Shown piece after piece: positions 13,801-42,121 of a stretch of 64,000 bases of DNA. Origin of the DNA: Apus apus (lineage: Eukaryota; Chordata; Aves; Apodiformes; Apodidae); assembly GCF_020740795.1 (NCBI RefSeq), contig NC_067305.1, forward strand, positions 4,402,001 to 4,466,000, written 5' to 3'. A model generated the notes under the pieces. That model did not search any database. It was given only the letters and a program-made list of their open reading frames with translations, and had not been told where the DNA came from. A program made the position numbers and the translations under genes. How positions within the stretch are numbered: the stretch's first letter is position 1; each line of letters begins with the position of its first letter.

Positions 13801-16800
13801 GCAGCAGGTAGTAAGCAGATGTGGGATAATGTGGTGCTCCCAAAATTCACAGCCTTAATTCCAAAACCTTTGATTTAAGCCCAAAAACAACCATGGTGGC
13901 ATTGCTTTGTTGCCATGTGTGGTGCTGATTGCGATTGTACCTCTAGCTGTAGCAGCAGGGGTCCTGTCCCTATCCAGTCAGGTAACCACCCAAATCCATG
14001 TACCTCCCAGGTGTGTGGGCACTTTAACTGCTGGTCTCAACACCAGCCAGAGCTGCTGCCTTTCTGCGTAGTCTGTGTTGAAATGAAATCCTTTGAAGGA
14101 TCCATTTTGGGAAAAATTAATCTTGCAGTTCCAGGGAGTGATGCAGGGAGGAGAAGACGGGGCAGGGAAGAGCCTGGCTGGCTGTCCTTGGAGTCTGTAG
14201 CTCTGTCTTTCTCAGGAATCCCTTCTCAAAACTTCTTTTAAAAAGAGCTTCTTCTCAAAGCTTCTTTTCTTGGGATGCCTCTCTGTGTTTCCTAAGGGTA
14301 GCTACCTATTATTCCCATGCACCTCTAACAACCCTCCATAGCTATCTCTGCTCTTAAGTATCAGGCTCAACCTGTGCAGGCTCCTGTCACTCCATCACTC
14401 TCCTCTGTCCCTCAATCTTAGTTTTCTTGACCCCTGCAGTTCTCTAATACCCTGTTCAGAGAAGCTGTCCAGAAGAATAAGGAAGGTAGAGCGATCTGAC
14501 ATGCAGAAAAAATAAATCATGTTGACTAGAATTTGTGCTTGTTCTGGGCCCTAATGAGTGTCCTTGGTCAGCACTGTCTGCAAAAGCATGTTGAGCAGGG
14601 GAAGCTGGAGCTTATTTGGTGAACTGAAGAATGGTTACAAAACAGTCTGATTCTTCTGTCAGTTTTCAAAATTCTCTTCTCTTACACAGGCAGCAATAAT
14701 GCCACTTGGAAATAATTAAGTTAATTGCATTTCAAATAGGGTCTTAAGGAATCAAGTCCTTGGCTTCATCTGCAGCTTTTCTGAGGCTTTTCTGTTGCTT
14801 TTCCATGTTTTCTGGTATGTTCTCTCCTGTTGTGTAAAGAACCTTTCAGCAGCAGAGGAAACTAATACACAGCACCATTAGATATGTCAGCTGATTAAGT
14901 GAAAAATACCTACTGAGAGTGATAGAAGCTGTTATCTTGAACAGAGCAAGTGCATGATTTTAAAATTGAAATACATTTTTAAGCTGATATCCCTTTTACA
15001 GTCAGCCTAACAAGGTGCCCAGGCTTTTGAAGTGGAATTGGTGCTACTAACCATGACTAGGAAAAGAACGATCAAATGTAATCGCTGAGGATATGTAAAC
15101 ACTGGGGAATATCAATGTCTAGTTAAAGTTTGATAAAGTGTTTATAGATGACTTTATGACATAATTCTAGATGAACGGAGTGGATTTCAAGTGGAGAGGT
15201 GATGTCTCAGGGAGGGTAGTGGTTGTAGGAATGTTCCCTGTCTGTAAACCAGACCCCAGGCCAACCCAGCTTGACCTCATGGAGAATTTTTTCCCGTTTC
15301 CTTTTGTGTGATGATTTTTGTCCTACAGTTTGCTCCTTTGTCTCCAGAGGAAAGGCGTTTCCATTGTCGACGAGTTGTTTGTTGTTGTGGCATTTCTGTT
15401 AACAAGCTTTTCATTTTCTGGTGATAAGTGGAGGCCTTATCAATGCCCAAGTAGCTGATACATTTGTTACCCTCAACATAGTTTTAGCAAGTGAATAATT
15501 CTGGTACATGTTATCATACATTTGCAGAGGCACGTACATTTGAGAGTAGAAATAGTGCCTTTTGTTTTGTTGCATGGGGTGCAGTATTGGTAGAAATATC
15601 ACAAAGAAGAGAGAGATTATGGGAGGTGATTGTTTTTGTGGAACTTTTGTGTGTTGCAGGCACTCAAAGCACAGTGTTCTGCTCTTATTTCCCACCCTTG
15701 TACAAGTTGCATAACATGTAAGCATCTTCCAGGTCTGTGCACTCAGTCTTTCACTCCTATTTTTATATTTTTAGTAATTTATTTGTGTTTAGGGCAAGTA
15801 AGCATTTTCTTCCCCTTCTCAGAGATTTACTGTCTTTATGGAAGACACTTAAAAGGGAACATTTCTCCACATGAGCCAGAAGCCTTAAAGCAGATCACCA
15901 GTCTTGGCGTCTTGGTGATAGTTCTGTTTGGATGAAGAGACCTTAAATAGTTTTTCCTCTGTGCTTTAAACATAAACAGGCTTTTCTCTAGCAGATACAG
16001 TGTTCATCTTCCCAGTTTTGTTCTATTTCTCTTTTAGCAGGCATGCCTGAGTTATATGGGAAGAAAAAAACCCGTTCAGTGTCTGAATTGCTGGTGGTGT
16101 TCTGCTTTTGATGAAGCATCTTATTTTATGGATGGGCAGAAAGGCTGCAGAAAATACTTGACACAGTTTTAATCCTGTTTTCTCAAGCAGCAGTTATTTT
16201 AAGGAGAAAAAAAGATTGGATTTTATTATACTATTAATGGTTTTATTTAGTTCCTTTATCTGGAAACTCTTCCTTTGTGAAGCTAGAAAAGGGCTGATGC
16301 TCTGATGGTGGTAAAACTGATGGTTTTGTGGTGTGTTTTGAACTTTCCTGTAGTTACTTCAGCTCCTACTAATGCTCTGTGCAGAAAGGCAGCTTTTGCT
16401 ATGAAGCCAAATAAATTGCTGCCTTCTTGAATGGCATCAATTTTGAATCAAGAGAGGTGGAAATAACCTTTGCAAAGAGGAGGAGAGCAGGGGAGGTGAG
16501 GCAGGAGCATCGTCCGTGCGTTCGACAGTGTCTCTTTGTGCTTGCATGTGTGAACTGCATTATCAGTGATTGAGTCTTACTGAAAAGCTTGAGTATTTGG
16601 TGCAAAAATCAAGAACAGAGCATGCACATCAAGGGTGCTCACTGACACACCTGAGCTTCCTCTGCATCGCTTCCAAAATTAAGACCTTTTTTGTGTCACT
16701 CTTCCTTTCCCTAGTTGGGAATGACAAGAATAATTGAAGACTTTTTTTGTGTGTTTCAGATTGTGCAGTGAATGTCCATAAGAACTGCAAGGGTTTACTG

Positions 16801-18452
16801 GGTGAATGCAGCAGCATCAGACCCAAGGTTGGTGTTGAAAATTCTTATTTTATAATAACAGTGCTTGACATAGTCAATTTAAGAGTGCAAGTCTTTTAAT
16901 TTCCATGAGTACAGAATCCTGCCTTGTATCTTCAAGACATTGAATAGTTATTGACTTGTCATTAGTAATTTCTGACAATTAATGTCGAGAAAACAAATGT
17001 AAATGTTTTATTGCTGTAATGAAAACTACTTACTGTGTCTGTCAGAACTGTGACTAACTCTTGTAAGGGTGCTCAAACCTCTCACTTTTTTAGGGAAGAT
17101 AGTTGAATTATATGTTACCTCTAGATTTAGTGTCACTGTTTTAGTAGCATGTGCCATCTCAAAGCTGATAGAAGAGCCTGAGGGGTGGAGAGGAATTTGC
17201 TTATAACAGTTGCATATTATTTACAAGCTGAGCAGTGCAGAAGAAGTGATTTCATTTTTGAACTGTGATGAACTTTGTCTTGCTAAGCTGTTCCTTTTTC
17301 ATCTGTGTCCCCATGATGCCTGTGATTGCATGTAAAGGTCACAGGTTGCTTTCAGCTCTCTGTTGTGGTGGTGTTTGTTTTTTTCTTCTGGTATTGGTTT
17401 TGAAAATAATTTCCTTCTCCTTACAACTAATTATACTTGAGGGAGTTTTAGTTTGCTTTAACCTGCAAGTGTTGATGATTTCAGAGGCTGATAGCAGATT
17501 AGGGAGTACTGTGAGGAGGAGAAGAGAGCAGAACAGCTCAAACCTGGGCAGTTAGAGGTTAGAGAAAGTGATTTCAGCTGTTGATGATTTAGAATGTAAC
17601 TCTTATGAGGGCAGAAATGTTCTTGTTGGGTTTTTGGTATAGACTTTCAAACTTCTCGAGGCATTGTGCATTTTCTTTTTAAACCTAAAAAATTCACTTG
17701 CTCTGATGCTTTCTGCTCTCTGTCTCCCTAACTGTAATGGTTGAATCAGCCCTTCCAAACCACTTCTGAAGAGAGCAAAGAGGGAGCAGTAGAACAAACT
17801 GATGTGGGGAATAAAGGCAGGAATGAGATCCTCAAAGTGAAGCAAGACTCCCAAAAAGCCATTTGTTACAGACTGCATTACTTACTCAATTTCTTTGCAT
17901 CTTAAATAAATTGTATCTTAATGAATTGTAATATCCTAGTTGTAAGAAGGAGAGAGTTGTACAGACTATCAAAGATGCAATTTTAAATGAATAGTCTAAA
18001 TTTTGGTTGAAACTGGCTGGGTGGGTTAGTTTAGTTAGTACTGCTGTAAACTGAACAGCAACAAAGTGTAGGTGAAGGCTGCCTACATAGAGGGTTTGGT
18101 TTCATTTTATAAATTATTTATGATGATAGCTTTAATTCAGCTGTAACTTTGTTTTTGGTTCTATTTCGGTCTGTTTTATACGTGATGGGATTTTTATACA
18201 AAGTGTGAATGTCTCTATTTGATTCTTTCTGGAATGTGCAAAAAATCCAAACTTCCTGAGTCAAATCTTTCCTGCTGTCAGTATACAGCTTCCCTTCCAG
18301 TTAGTGCTGTATGATAGGGAAAAGATGATTCCTGTTCAGCTGAAAGTTTGGTCTGGATATGTGAGAATATTGTATTTTTTCCCTCTAGCAGAAGGATTTG
18401 CAGCACAGACCTTCTGGATCTCCACAGAGTTCACCCCAGTGCATTTCCCCAG
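1891..18452 (+). CDS. ARHGEF18: ARHGEF18 upstream exons of the long isoform (C1-like zinc finger N-terminus), partial
   Basis: Eight coding exons are placed by splice sites and matching phase: 1891-2101, 3463-3520, 3735-3779, 4067-4147, 4546-4651, 5184-5358, 16760-16827 and 18392-18452. The peptide runs from an FSLDTTETG segment through LPKGELETW, EKDHVSPDHVLIVHQVLQEL, ITWFEFLSNENEESGKSDK and a lysine/glutamate-rich stretch. It ends in a C1-type zinc motif: HQLVPGVFSSCTSCSLC, then QCLNCAVNVHKNC. From memory these match the human ARHGEF18 long (SA-RhoGEF) N-terminus. C1 spacing is atypical (11 residues between the second and third cysteines), so lipid binding is doubtful. The motif is split by an 11.4-kb intron. 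The start codon and first exon(s) are not seen. Exon 1891-2101 ends in phase 0 but exon 3463 needs phase 1, so one exon is still missing between them. The 18392 acceptor is a tandem TAGCAG that could add or skip one glutamine. Confidence 0.85.
2102..3462. other. ARHGEF18 intron containing one unplaced exon
   Basis: Splice phases require a further coding exon here. A weak candidate starts after the acceptor ending at 2369 and reads KSLVHKRPKMSVTFYFSR, which loosely resembles the human RSRSVPVSFYEIR segment. I could not find a donor giving the needed phase, so it is not annotated as coding. Confidence 0.4.
5359..10619. other. Long ARHGEF18 intron, left part; no gene recognised
   Basis: This intron splits the C1 zinc motif. 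I see no coding exon with splice support. A T-rich tract lies near 8707-8730. A short CpG-bearing, coding-looking stretch at about 7150-7222 ends in a possible donor, but it has no recognised homology. Confidence 0.5.
10635..11200 (+). repeat. 32-bp GC-rich minisatellite, about 17 copies
   Basis: The tandem unit reads approximately 'gagctggggctgcggtgcct' followed by 'tctctgagggaa' (32 bp, some 33 bp). I counted about 17 'ctgcggtgcc' cores between 10645 and 11160, plus a degraded copy to about 11220. Variants alternate between 'ctgaggga', 'ctggggga' and 'gaaagttgggg'. Because 32 is not a multiple of 3, long repetitive open frames appear on both strands; these are artefacts of the repeat. The array ends where the CpG-island promoter begins. 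Confidence 0.95.
11170..11860 (+). promoter_or_regulatory. ARHGEF18: CpG island, internal ARHGEF18 promoter
   Basis: The region is very GC-rich and dense in CpG, unlike the AT-rich introns on each side. It contains an ETS-type site 'cttccgg' at 11440-11446 just upstream of a presumed transcription start, and a consensus donor 'ccg|gtaaga' at 11516/11517. No TATA box is seen. It lies inside the intron that splits the C1 motif, so it would drive the shorter ARHGEF18 transcript. The opposite direction (minus strand) cannot be excluded. Confidence 0.75.
11445..11516 (+). other. ARHGEF18: Probable non-coding first exon of short ARHGEF18 transcripts
   Basis: A GC-rich stretch with a GGCGGCGGC run ends in a good splice donor. 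No ATG is present in it. It could splice to the exon carrying the ATG at 21630. The 5' edge is a guess set by the ETS-type motif; only the 3' edge (donor) is directly supported. Confidence 0.55.
11861..16759. other. ARHGEF18 intron, right part; no gene recognised
   Basis: This is AT-rich intron sequence with no CR1 copy and no coding exon that I can support. Open frames are short and random-looking. Confidence 0.6.
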
Positions 18453-20480
18453 GTTTGTACTAAAGAATGATTTCTGTGCTCAAGGCTTATCTGTTCAATT
18501 GTATTTTTTTGTCTTTAATATGTTTTAAAGGCTAGACACAGAGTGTTATTGAAGTATAGAAAAGGTCTCTTTTAATAAGATGGCTTCATTTTTTTTTCTA
18601 TTGGGAATGGCTTAGAGGCTCCTGGCAATCTCCTGTGTGTTTTTATCTCTTTATCTTTTTATTTTTCTTTATACCTTCTTGCTGTGTAACCTCAAAATAT
18701 CATGGTGAAAAGGGATCAATAAGCTAGTTTTTCATTGATTGTCTATTCTCTGGCCTCTGAAAAGACTAGAACTGTGAACTTTGTTTTACATCAGATTTTC
18801 ATAATTGTCTATTTAAAACTTGCCTGCAGCTAGTGGTTGCTAGAAATCTCTAAGACAAGCTAGCACTAATGGTCTGAACATAAATCTTTGTTGAAATAAA
18901 GTGGGAAAAGGGATCTGGGAGGGAAAAAAAGAAGAAGAAAGAGCAGCTGTATTGCAGCATAGGCTTTGAAATAGCTTTTTGCTGCTGGAAAAGACCATTG
19001 TGGCCACGGGTGTATGATTTAAAAGGCATTTTAATTGGTAGATGTTACAAGGTCTGTATTAGTAGAACAGGCTTCTTGACTCTCAGGTGATTGACCGTGA
19101 CTGGAGCGGAATTATTTTCTGCCTTGCAGTTGATCTGTTTAGTGGCCTTGCTGGTTGGAAGAAACACAGCTGACATGCAAGTCAGAGAATTACCATGTGT
19201 TTTTCACATGTTTTTGTTAGGTATCATTTGACTTGCATTGCAAGGTGCCCTTCTTTATGAAGCGATCCTTTCCAAGAAGCAGCACCGAGGGAATAATTGT
19301 TACAAGAAGATAAGTAGCTGTTTGCATTACCAAGAAAGGTTCTGTGCATTAAGGGAAAGTGCAGTGACTAAAATAGCAAACAATAAGGAATAATGGAAAT
19401 AGGAAAAGTTGGCTGTAGGGCTGGTCGTTGAAACAGCTCTGTGGTACACAGTCTGGTCTGGTGTGATAGGTTAACAACGATCGATAGGGGCTCTCAGCAG
19501 TGTGCAGACAGTGCTAATTGAACTCAGAAAATGGCTTTTTGCTGGTGCAGACTCTGCTAGGCAGCTGGGGCTTGTTTTCCATAGTCAAAAGCAGGAGCTG
19601 GGAGTTGAAGGAACAACTATTAGCATGGGCATTGTATGTCTGTACCCACAGTGTAACACTGCAGACTGCAGTGCCCAGCACAAAAAGCCAAAGATACTGT
19701 AACAAGATAAAAAAGAAATATGTTTGAAGAAAGGTACAAGCTGTCTTGGTTGTATGTGTCATCCCCCCCAGTCCCCCTCCCCATGTTTTGCCTCTGGAGA
19801 TGTTTAGATTTGGCCTACAGTTGTGAAGCAGAACTTTATGTCCTTGGCTTGTGGAGCACAGAAAGAGAACATGATGGCTGCTGATTTCAATACTTCCCCA
19901 AATGGAAATGGGAGGACATTTACTATTAAGCTGTTGTTTAAGAAATACACCCTTACAATTCTTGCTAATATCTACTTAGTCTCCTCTTTGGGGACAATAG
20001 TCTTGGAGCTTGTTCCTTGGAGAGGATGACAGAAGACTCAGTTTACCCAGCTTGTTGGGTAGACTGAGAACGTGCTGTGTGTGTAGCCAAGAAATTTCAA
20101 ACCCAGAGGGTGTTGGGAAAGGTATTTTCAGCAGGAAAAGATGCAGTGATATAATCTCTATTAAATGTCATTGATGAAACCTCCCCTGCAGCCCTAATAA
20201 GATTCTAGGCAACTGTTTCAAGGACAATGAAATGAGAGACAAGCAGATGTAGGATATGGGATATCAAGCAATGTGGAAAAACCTGTTTTATGAGAGGAAA
20301 CATGAATACCTTGATTTAGCTGTGTTTGATTGAGCAAGGCTGAAGCAGAGGGAGAGATGTTTGTTAGTGGAAGAACACAGAGGAGTGCAGACTTGTGGGG
20401 ATGGGTGTACACCAGTGTTTTTACAAGAAAAGTTGGAAATTGGTGGTGCATAAACCTTGGCTGGGAACTGGAGACTCTCT
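18453..20480. other. ARHGEF18 intron; no gene recognised
   Basis: I see no coding exon, repeat array or promoter signature in this AT-rich stretch. It leads into the antisense CR1 copy at 20481. Confidence 0.55.
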
Positions 20481-20810
20481 TATAGAATCCCAGACTGGTT
20501 TGGGTTGCAAGGGACCTTACAGATCATCTAGTTCCAACCCCCCTGCATGGGCAGGGACACCTCCCACCAGACCAGGTTGCTCCAGGCTCCATCCAGTCTC
20601 TCTTAGAACACTTCCAGGGATGGGGCAGCCACAGCTTCCCTGGGCAACATGTTCCAGTGTCTCACCACCCTCACAGTGAATAATTTCCTCTTCATCTCCA
20701 ACCTAAATCTCCCTTCTTCCGTTTTTAATTCATTCCCCCTTGTCCCCTTACTCCCTGCCCTTGTTCAAAGTCCCTCTCCAGCTGCCCTGTAGGCCCCTCT
20801 TGAGCTGCTC
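20481..20810 (-). repeat. CR1 LINE fragment, antisense, intronic
   Basis: It starts with 'tatagaatcccagactgg' and carries 'ccctgcatgggcagggacac' and the 'ggggcagccacagcttccct' block, then fades near 20810. It is more diverged than the copies at 57.6 or 60.4 kb. Confidence 0.85.
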
Positions 20811-21621
20811 CAGCAGCATGGTCCTCAGGCAACCTCCCAGACACAGCCCTGGACCAGGAGTTGGTCTGGGAGTGAGACAAAGCTTCCTCATCAGGGCAGA
20901 TTCCTGGGTTCAGGGAGCCATGAGATCTCTTCCACTCCCATGTCCTTAAAAGCACTTTGAAAAAACAGCAGCTGCAGACCTTGTCAGTGGTGAGTTTTAA
21001 AGATTGTCTGCCTGATTCTTCATCTTTGACTTCCCTGAAGTTCCTTTTTTAAAAGGATGTATTTTGTCTCTTGTTCCTTATCATTCATTACAGACATTAG
21101 TGCTAAATAATTGTATCCATTTTTTATAAGTCTATTACAGGCTTCCATGTATTGTGTAATAGTGATTAAGGTTTTAAATATCTTTCCAGTTCACAGTCTG
21201 CCTAGATTTAAAAAGCATTAAAAAGCTGCAGTATTAAAATTAAATTTAGCCCTGATATCTGTTACATCCAGTGTGTGTGCATGCAGATAGAAATCTCTGT
21301 GTAGCAATAAGCATTGCAGAGAACTTGTGGGTTTTATGTGCTCTCAGATTTTTCTTGTTTGCCATGAAATGTTCTGTGCCCTGATAGGGGAGGGTGTGAA
21401 TAATTGTGTGTAGGTTCTGGTGTTTTACTAAAGGAGAAGATACTTTGCAATTTCCACACTAAATGGGCACAGTAGGGACCAATTTCCTGCACTTCAGACC
21501 TGCTGATTTAGCCAATACAGTAAGTTAAGTGGCAGCTTTACATTTCTAGAAGGATCACAGGTAGTATAAAAACACTGCATCTCTGGGGCCACTTTACTGT
21601 GCCAAGTCTGAGGGCAGCCAG

Positions 21622-37412
<15,791 letters not shown>

Positions 37413-37641
37413 TTGTTTCCCTGTAAAGATTAATCTTCTAACATACTGTTTGAAGAACTCAGGCCCCAGTGCTCAGCATGACAGAGACCTGACATGGATG
37501 TCTTTTCATCCCTGCCCCATTACTACTAGCAAGGACCAGACCAGGATTACTGTTTGACTTTGTTGGCTCCTCTGCCAAATTGAACAGGTTTAACAGATTA
37601 ACAGCAAAGCTAAATTTGCTTTTCAATTCTCCAAATGTGGA

Positions 37642-37647
37642 AATAAA
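37642..37647 (+). terminator. ARHGEF18: Candidate proximal poly(A) signal of ARHGEF18
   Basis: AATAAA lies about 230 nt after the stop. It is followed 30-80 nt later by T- and GT-rich sequence ('gtaatttgttctttttggag', 'gtgtacagttgtggtggg'). Confidence 0.55.
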
Positions 37648-39382
37648 TTCAGAGCATACTAAAATGCTGCCATTTATTGTAATTTGTTCTTTTTGGAGAG
37701 TGTACAGTTGTGGTGGGCACCATCTTGTCAATTGTTATCGTTGATGTTGAACCGCCCGGATTTTTATGTAAAAAGGTTTTAGTAGTAAGTCCCAAAATGG
37801 CTGCACTTTCTTAAATCCTTTTTCACAAGTGCATGGTCAGGAATGGATGATGCTAATGGTATGTTGATAACTAGCAAGCTAGTCTCCTTACAGCCAGGCC
37901 TGACAGACATGGTGAGACCCACTCCTAGGAGCCAAACCAGCCTCTCTGTTCCTTTGGTGAGCTCAGTGGAGCACATCCTCAGTGGCCAGGCACTGGAGAG
38001 AGAAGGTAAGCTTCCTAAGAGTCTTCAAGGGTGAGGAGCTCCACCTGCTTGTGGCTGAGATGGGTTGGCCACATGAAAACACACAACAATGATGAAGAGT
38101 TGGACTAAAGGCATGTTTCACTGCCCATCAGCTTGCACTGGGATCCTTGTCTCCTTGGAGACACTGGGCAGCTCTCTGTGTTGGTGGGAGTGGTGCATGT
38201 TCCTGAGCAAAACTTGGTTCAGAATGAACTTAAAGACTTGGATTTTGTTCTTTGCTGAAGACGTGAAAGAAGTGTTTGAATGCTGTAATTTATTGTCTTG
38301 TTTAATCCTAAGTTTTCTGCATCTTTTGTTTGTCTCTTTACTTGTTGGGACTTTACTCCAAGTACCAGAAGATATCAAAGCTGCTGTTACTGCAGAGCCT
38401 TCTCTGCAGCACTGTTAGGAATGAAGGGAATAAGAACTGTTTGGTTTTAAAATTAAAAAGGAAAAAAAAAAGCAAATACTCTTAGCTAAACCTGTGTTGG
38501 TTTAGCTGCTTTACAGCTAAACCAGCTTTGATACCTCTTGTTAAATGGGTCAGTTCTTAATCATGCAATGGTGATGCCATTAAGTGTTCTGCTCAAAAGG
38601 CATTATTTCCCTTTGTAGTAATTTGCACAGTCCTTTTGTTGTGTTGTATTTTTCTCTGTATCTCAGTTCTTTATTACACATACCTCTTAGGGGGGTGTGT
38701 GTTCCAATATATGTTGAATGTGACCAGCCAGATACATTGTGCACAGGAGAGATTGTTTAGAAGGTATTATTACAGAATTAAAGAGATTAGTATGTCAGAG
38801 CTTAAAAACTTGGGTTAATACCTATTAGAACATGATTGATAACAGGGTTTTTTATATCTGGAACTCTGGTTGAAAGTGATTTTTAGCACTGGTGGATGGA
38901 ATGCCTGGTCAGTTCTCCATCCAGTTGCTTGGTGATGGCATCAAAAGGCAATTTGTCACTCTCCTCACATCATTGATGTTGCCTCTTAATTCACTTTGCT
39001 TGAAAGTGTTAAAATTATTTCAGTAGCTAAAGTGCAAGAAACATAAATCTTCAGCAGAAAAGAGAGTGTGTTTGCATGGGGAGGTAATTTGGGTTCTTGT
39101 CTTCAGATGAGAAACTGAAAAATCCAAAATTACTGCTCAGTGTGAGAGGGGAAAGTTAAGGTACAGAACCATTAATTGCTCTTCAGGAGCAATACGGTGG
39201 TGATGATGGTTGGAACCTAGTTCTGCCCTCTTCATTTTTTGCATTCCAAAGGCTGGGTTGGAATGCAGGGGAATTCTTCAAATGAATTCAACTTCCCATC
39301 GAGCCAGCCAGTGGGATCCACTAGCTGTGCAGGACTGAGCTCAGTCGGGTGACGGGGAGGCTCCAGGCCTCTGTGATAACAG

Positions 39383-39860
39383 AGCCATAGCAGAGAAGGG
39401 TTTGAGTTGGAAGGCACCTTAAAGATCACCTAGTCCCACCCCCCCTGCATGGGCAGGGACACCTCCCACCAGGTTGCTCCAAGCCCCATCCAACCTGCCC
39501 TTCAACACTACCAGGGCTGGGGCAGCCACAGCTTCCCTGGGCAACCTGGGCCAGTGCTTTCCTGCTCTCGTGGTGAAGAATTTCCTCCTTAAGTACAACC
39601 AAAATCTCCCCTCTTCCAGTTTTAATCCATCCCCCCTTGTCTTCTCCCTCCCTGCCCTTGTCCTAAGTCCCTCCCCAGCTTTCCTGGAGCCCCTCCAGGC
39701 ACTGGAAGGTGCTCTGAGGTCTCCTTGGAGCCTTCTCTTCTCCAGGCTGAACACCCCAACTCTCCCAGCCTGTCTCCAGAGCAGAGCTGCTCCAGCCTTG
39801 GATCATCTCAGTGACCTCCTCTGGACTCTCTCCATCATCTCCATGTCCTTATGTTGGGGG
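39383..39860 (-). repeat. CR1 LINE fragment, antisense
   Basis: The copy runs from 'agccatagcagagaagggtt' through 'ccctgcatgggcagggacac' and 'cttctccaggctgaacaccc' to 'ctccatcatctccatgtcct'. It is probably inside the long ARHGEF18 3' UTR. Confidence 0.9.
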
Positions 39861-42111
39861 CCTTGGAATTTGACACAATATTCAGTCATCCTTGATCCCT
39901 GTAGAATTTCTCTGGGAACAGACAGTGGAGCAAGAGGAATGCACAGTATGTTCTCTCCTTCGTGCTGTGGTTTGGGGCACTCCTAGTGAAAACTCTGTGC
40001 CTCCAATGCCTTAAATTACCAGGTTTTTAGGAGTTTTAGCCTAAAGCAAAGTTGCATCAGTGGAATAAACCACACCTCAACCAAGGAGGGATGTCTCTGG
40101 GTATTTGCAAAGAATTTTTGGAAACACTTACTTAGTTTAATTTTATGCCTGTCCTAAAGCATGGGAGAGAGTTTTGTAGGGACTGAAGGGGTTTATTTGG
40201 CTGCTTTCTCCTTCTGTGCAATGAATGAACTCAGATACAGAACAGTGACAGCTGGAAAGTGAAGTCTGCAGTGAGGTCTCATTTCTTTTCATGTTTTAAC
40301 TTAAATATGACTGGTTTAATACTTGTCAGCAGTGCTTTGGGTAAGTTCTGACTGTTAGCCAGTGGACCCAGGACTGTTACAGGACGGACTGTTAATTCAA
40401 CACCCAAAAAGCTCCTTGGAATGTGGGTCTTCAATCTGTAACTGAGAAATTACCTCTGAACAGAGACTGCATCTCCTGTTGCTTGGCTCAAAATGATGTC
40501 TGTGCCACACTAGGTATCCCTGTGGCTTCCTGGTCAGTCCCTCACCCAGCATGGAGAAGGCTTTAGAACTAGCAAATGCTGTGACTCCTCATTGCTAGTG
40601 TGGAGTTCTAGCTCACCAGAGTGTGGCAGAACGATTTGTGGAAGGCTGAGGGAAACAAAAGGGTTTTTTTGTTTTTAAATGAAGAGTGGGTCATCACTTC
40701 TGCAAAGCTGAAGCTGTGAAATTGTTACCATATCACTCCAATTGGGTGAACTCGTTTTGGACTCTACTCAAATCTTGTTCGTAGAGAAAATAACCCTCCT
40801 AGGCAAATTAGATTGCAAAATACTGCTGTGTCCTGGGCTAGGTAACTTGCTCTTGGTTCTGAGGAATATCCTTTCCATTTGACTTTTTGATGGCTTCAGA
40901 TGGAAGTTGCCTTTTCAGTGATACCTGAGGATTAGACAGTTAGAAATTTGGTGCCTCCCGGGTGCCTTTTGGCTTCTTTCAGAGCTGGGGTGTGGAGGAA
41001 GTTCCAGCAGGAGCTTTGAACTGCCTCCTTCTTTGCTTTGTGTCACAGCCTTGAAATGATTGTCATGTTTGTCTTCAGTATCGTGACGTTGCAACGTAGA
41101 GGCTGTTCCTATGGTTCTGATTTTCCATTTTCATGGTGTGAAGGATTGTTTCCTCTATCCTGGACATCTTGTAGTGCAGACTGAAGATCCCTCCACCTTC
41201 ACTAGCACCATCTACCCTGTGTGGATTGTCAATGCTTTCCTAGTTTTTTAACTGTGCTATCTTGTGGATTGTAGTCGTGGCATGTCCCACAGGCTGAGGT
41301 TGCTGATCATTTCCCAGTGTGAGGCAGAAGAACTGGTGTTTTAGAGGCGCTTGCTCATCCAGGTCATAGTGTTCCTGCAGAGGTAGGAGCAATTCTAAAT
41401 AATTTTTGGGCAGTTTTTGTCTTTCTGATGAGTAGTCAGATGCTCCTTCATAGGTGGAGCTTGCTGTTTGCCATTTGCATTTACAACAAAAGTGGAAACT
41501 TCAACTAGGAAGGGATTAAAAATAGGTATTTTGTCTCACTTCTCTACTTTGAACTCTGCAGAATAAGGAGCTCAGGCTCCCCCGGTGCTGCTCAGTGGAG
41601 TCCCTGTGTGTTGTGCCCCCGTGCAAAGGGAGTTTGGAGCATTTTGTTGTCTTCCCCAGCAGTTCTCACATTTACAAGAAAATAAAAAGATGATCTTGAG
41701 GCCAGGTTACACACGTGCTACCCTTGCCTGACCTTCCTGCTGAATAGGTAAAAGAAAAGCCTGTTCCCCTACTCTCTTTTGAGGCCAGACCCAACATCTT
41801 TGTAACCACTGGCAGCTCTTTGTCATTTACCATCAGCATGTTATTCATCAAATACCAGTTGTGTGAGCTCTGGTTCATACCATTAGTGCCATGTTTATAA
41901 ATCAGTTTTTTATATTTTTGTACTGAAAGACATTGGAGCACTTTAGAAAAAGTTTTCTTTCCAATTCCATTTCTGTTTGTACCTGGCAGGAAACCTCTCA
42001 TGAAAGTAGATCCTGTTGGCATGACTGCATCTCACTCAGAGCTGTGAATTCTCTTGATGCTCTTTAGTCTTAGGTCTGGTTTCTAGGCCCACCTTGCACT
42101 GTAAAGATGTA

Positions 42112-42121
42112 ATAAATAAAA
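42112..42121 (+). terminator. ARHGEF18: Candidate distal poly(A) signal of ARHGEF18
   Basis: Two overlapping AATAAA hexamers are followed by an A-run and then the GT-rich 'ttttgttggggaagagtttg' and 'ttttgttttttgttagggtg'. This is the strongest + strand polyadenylation context before the intergenic region. Another AATAAA lies near 42425. Confidence 0.5.
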
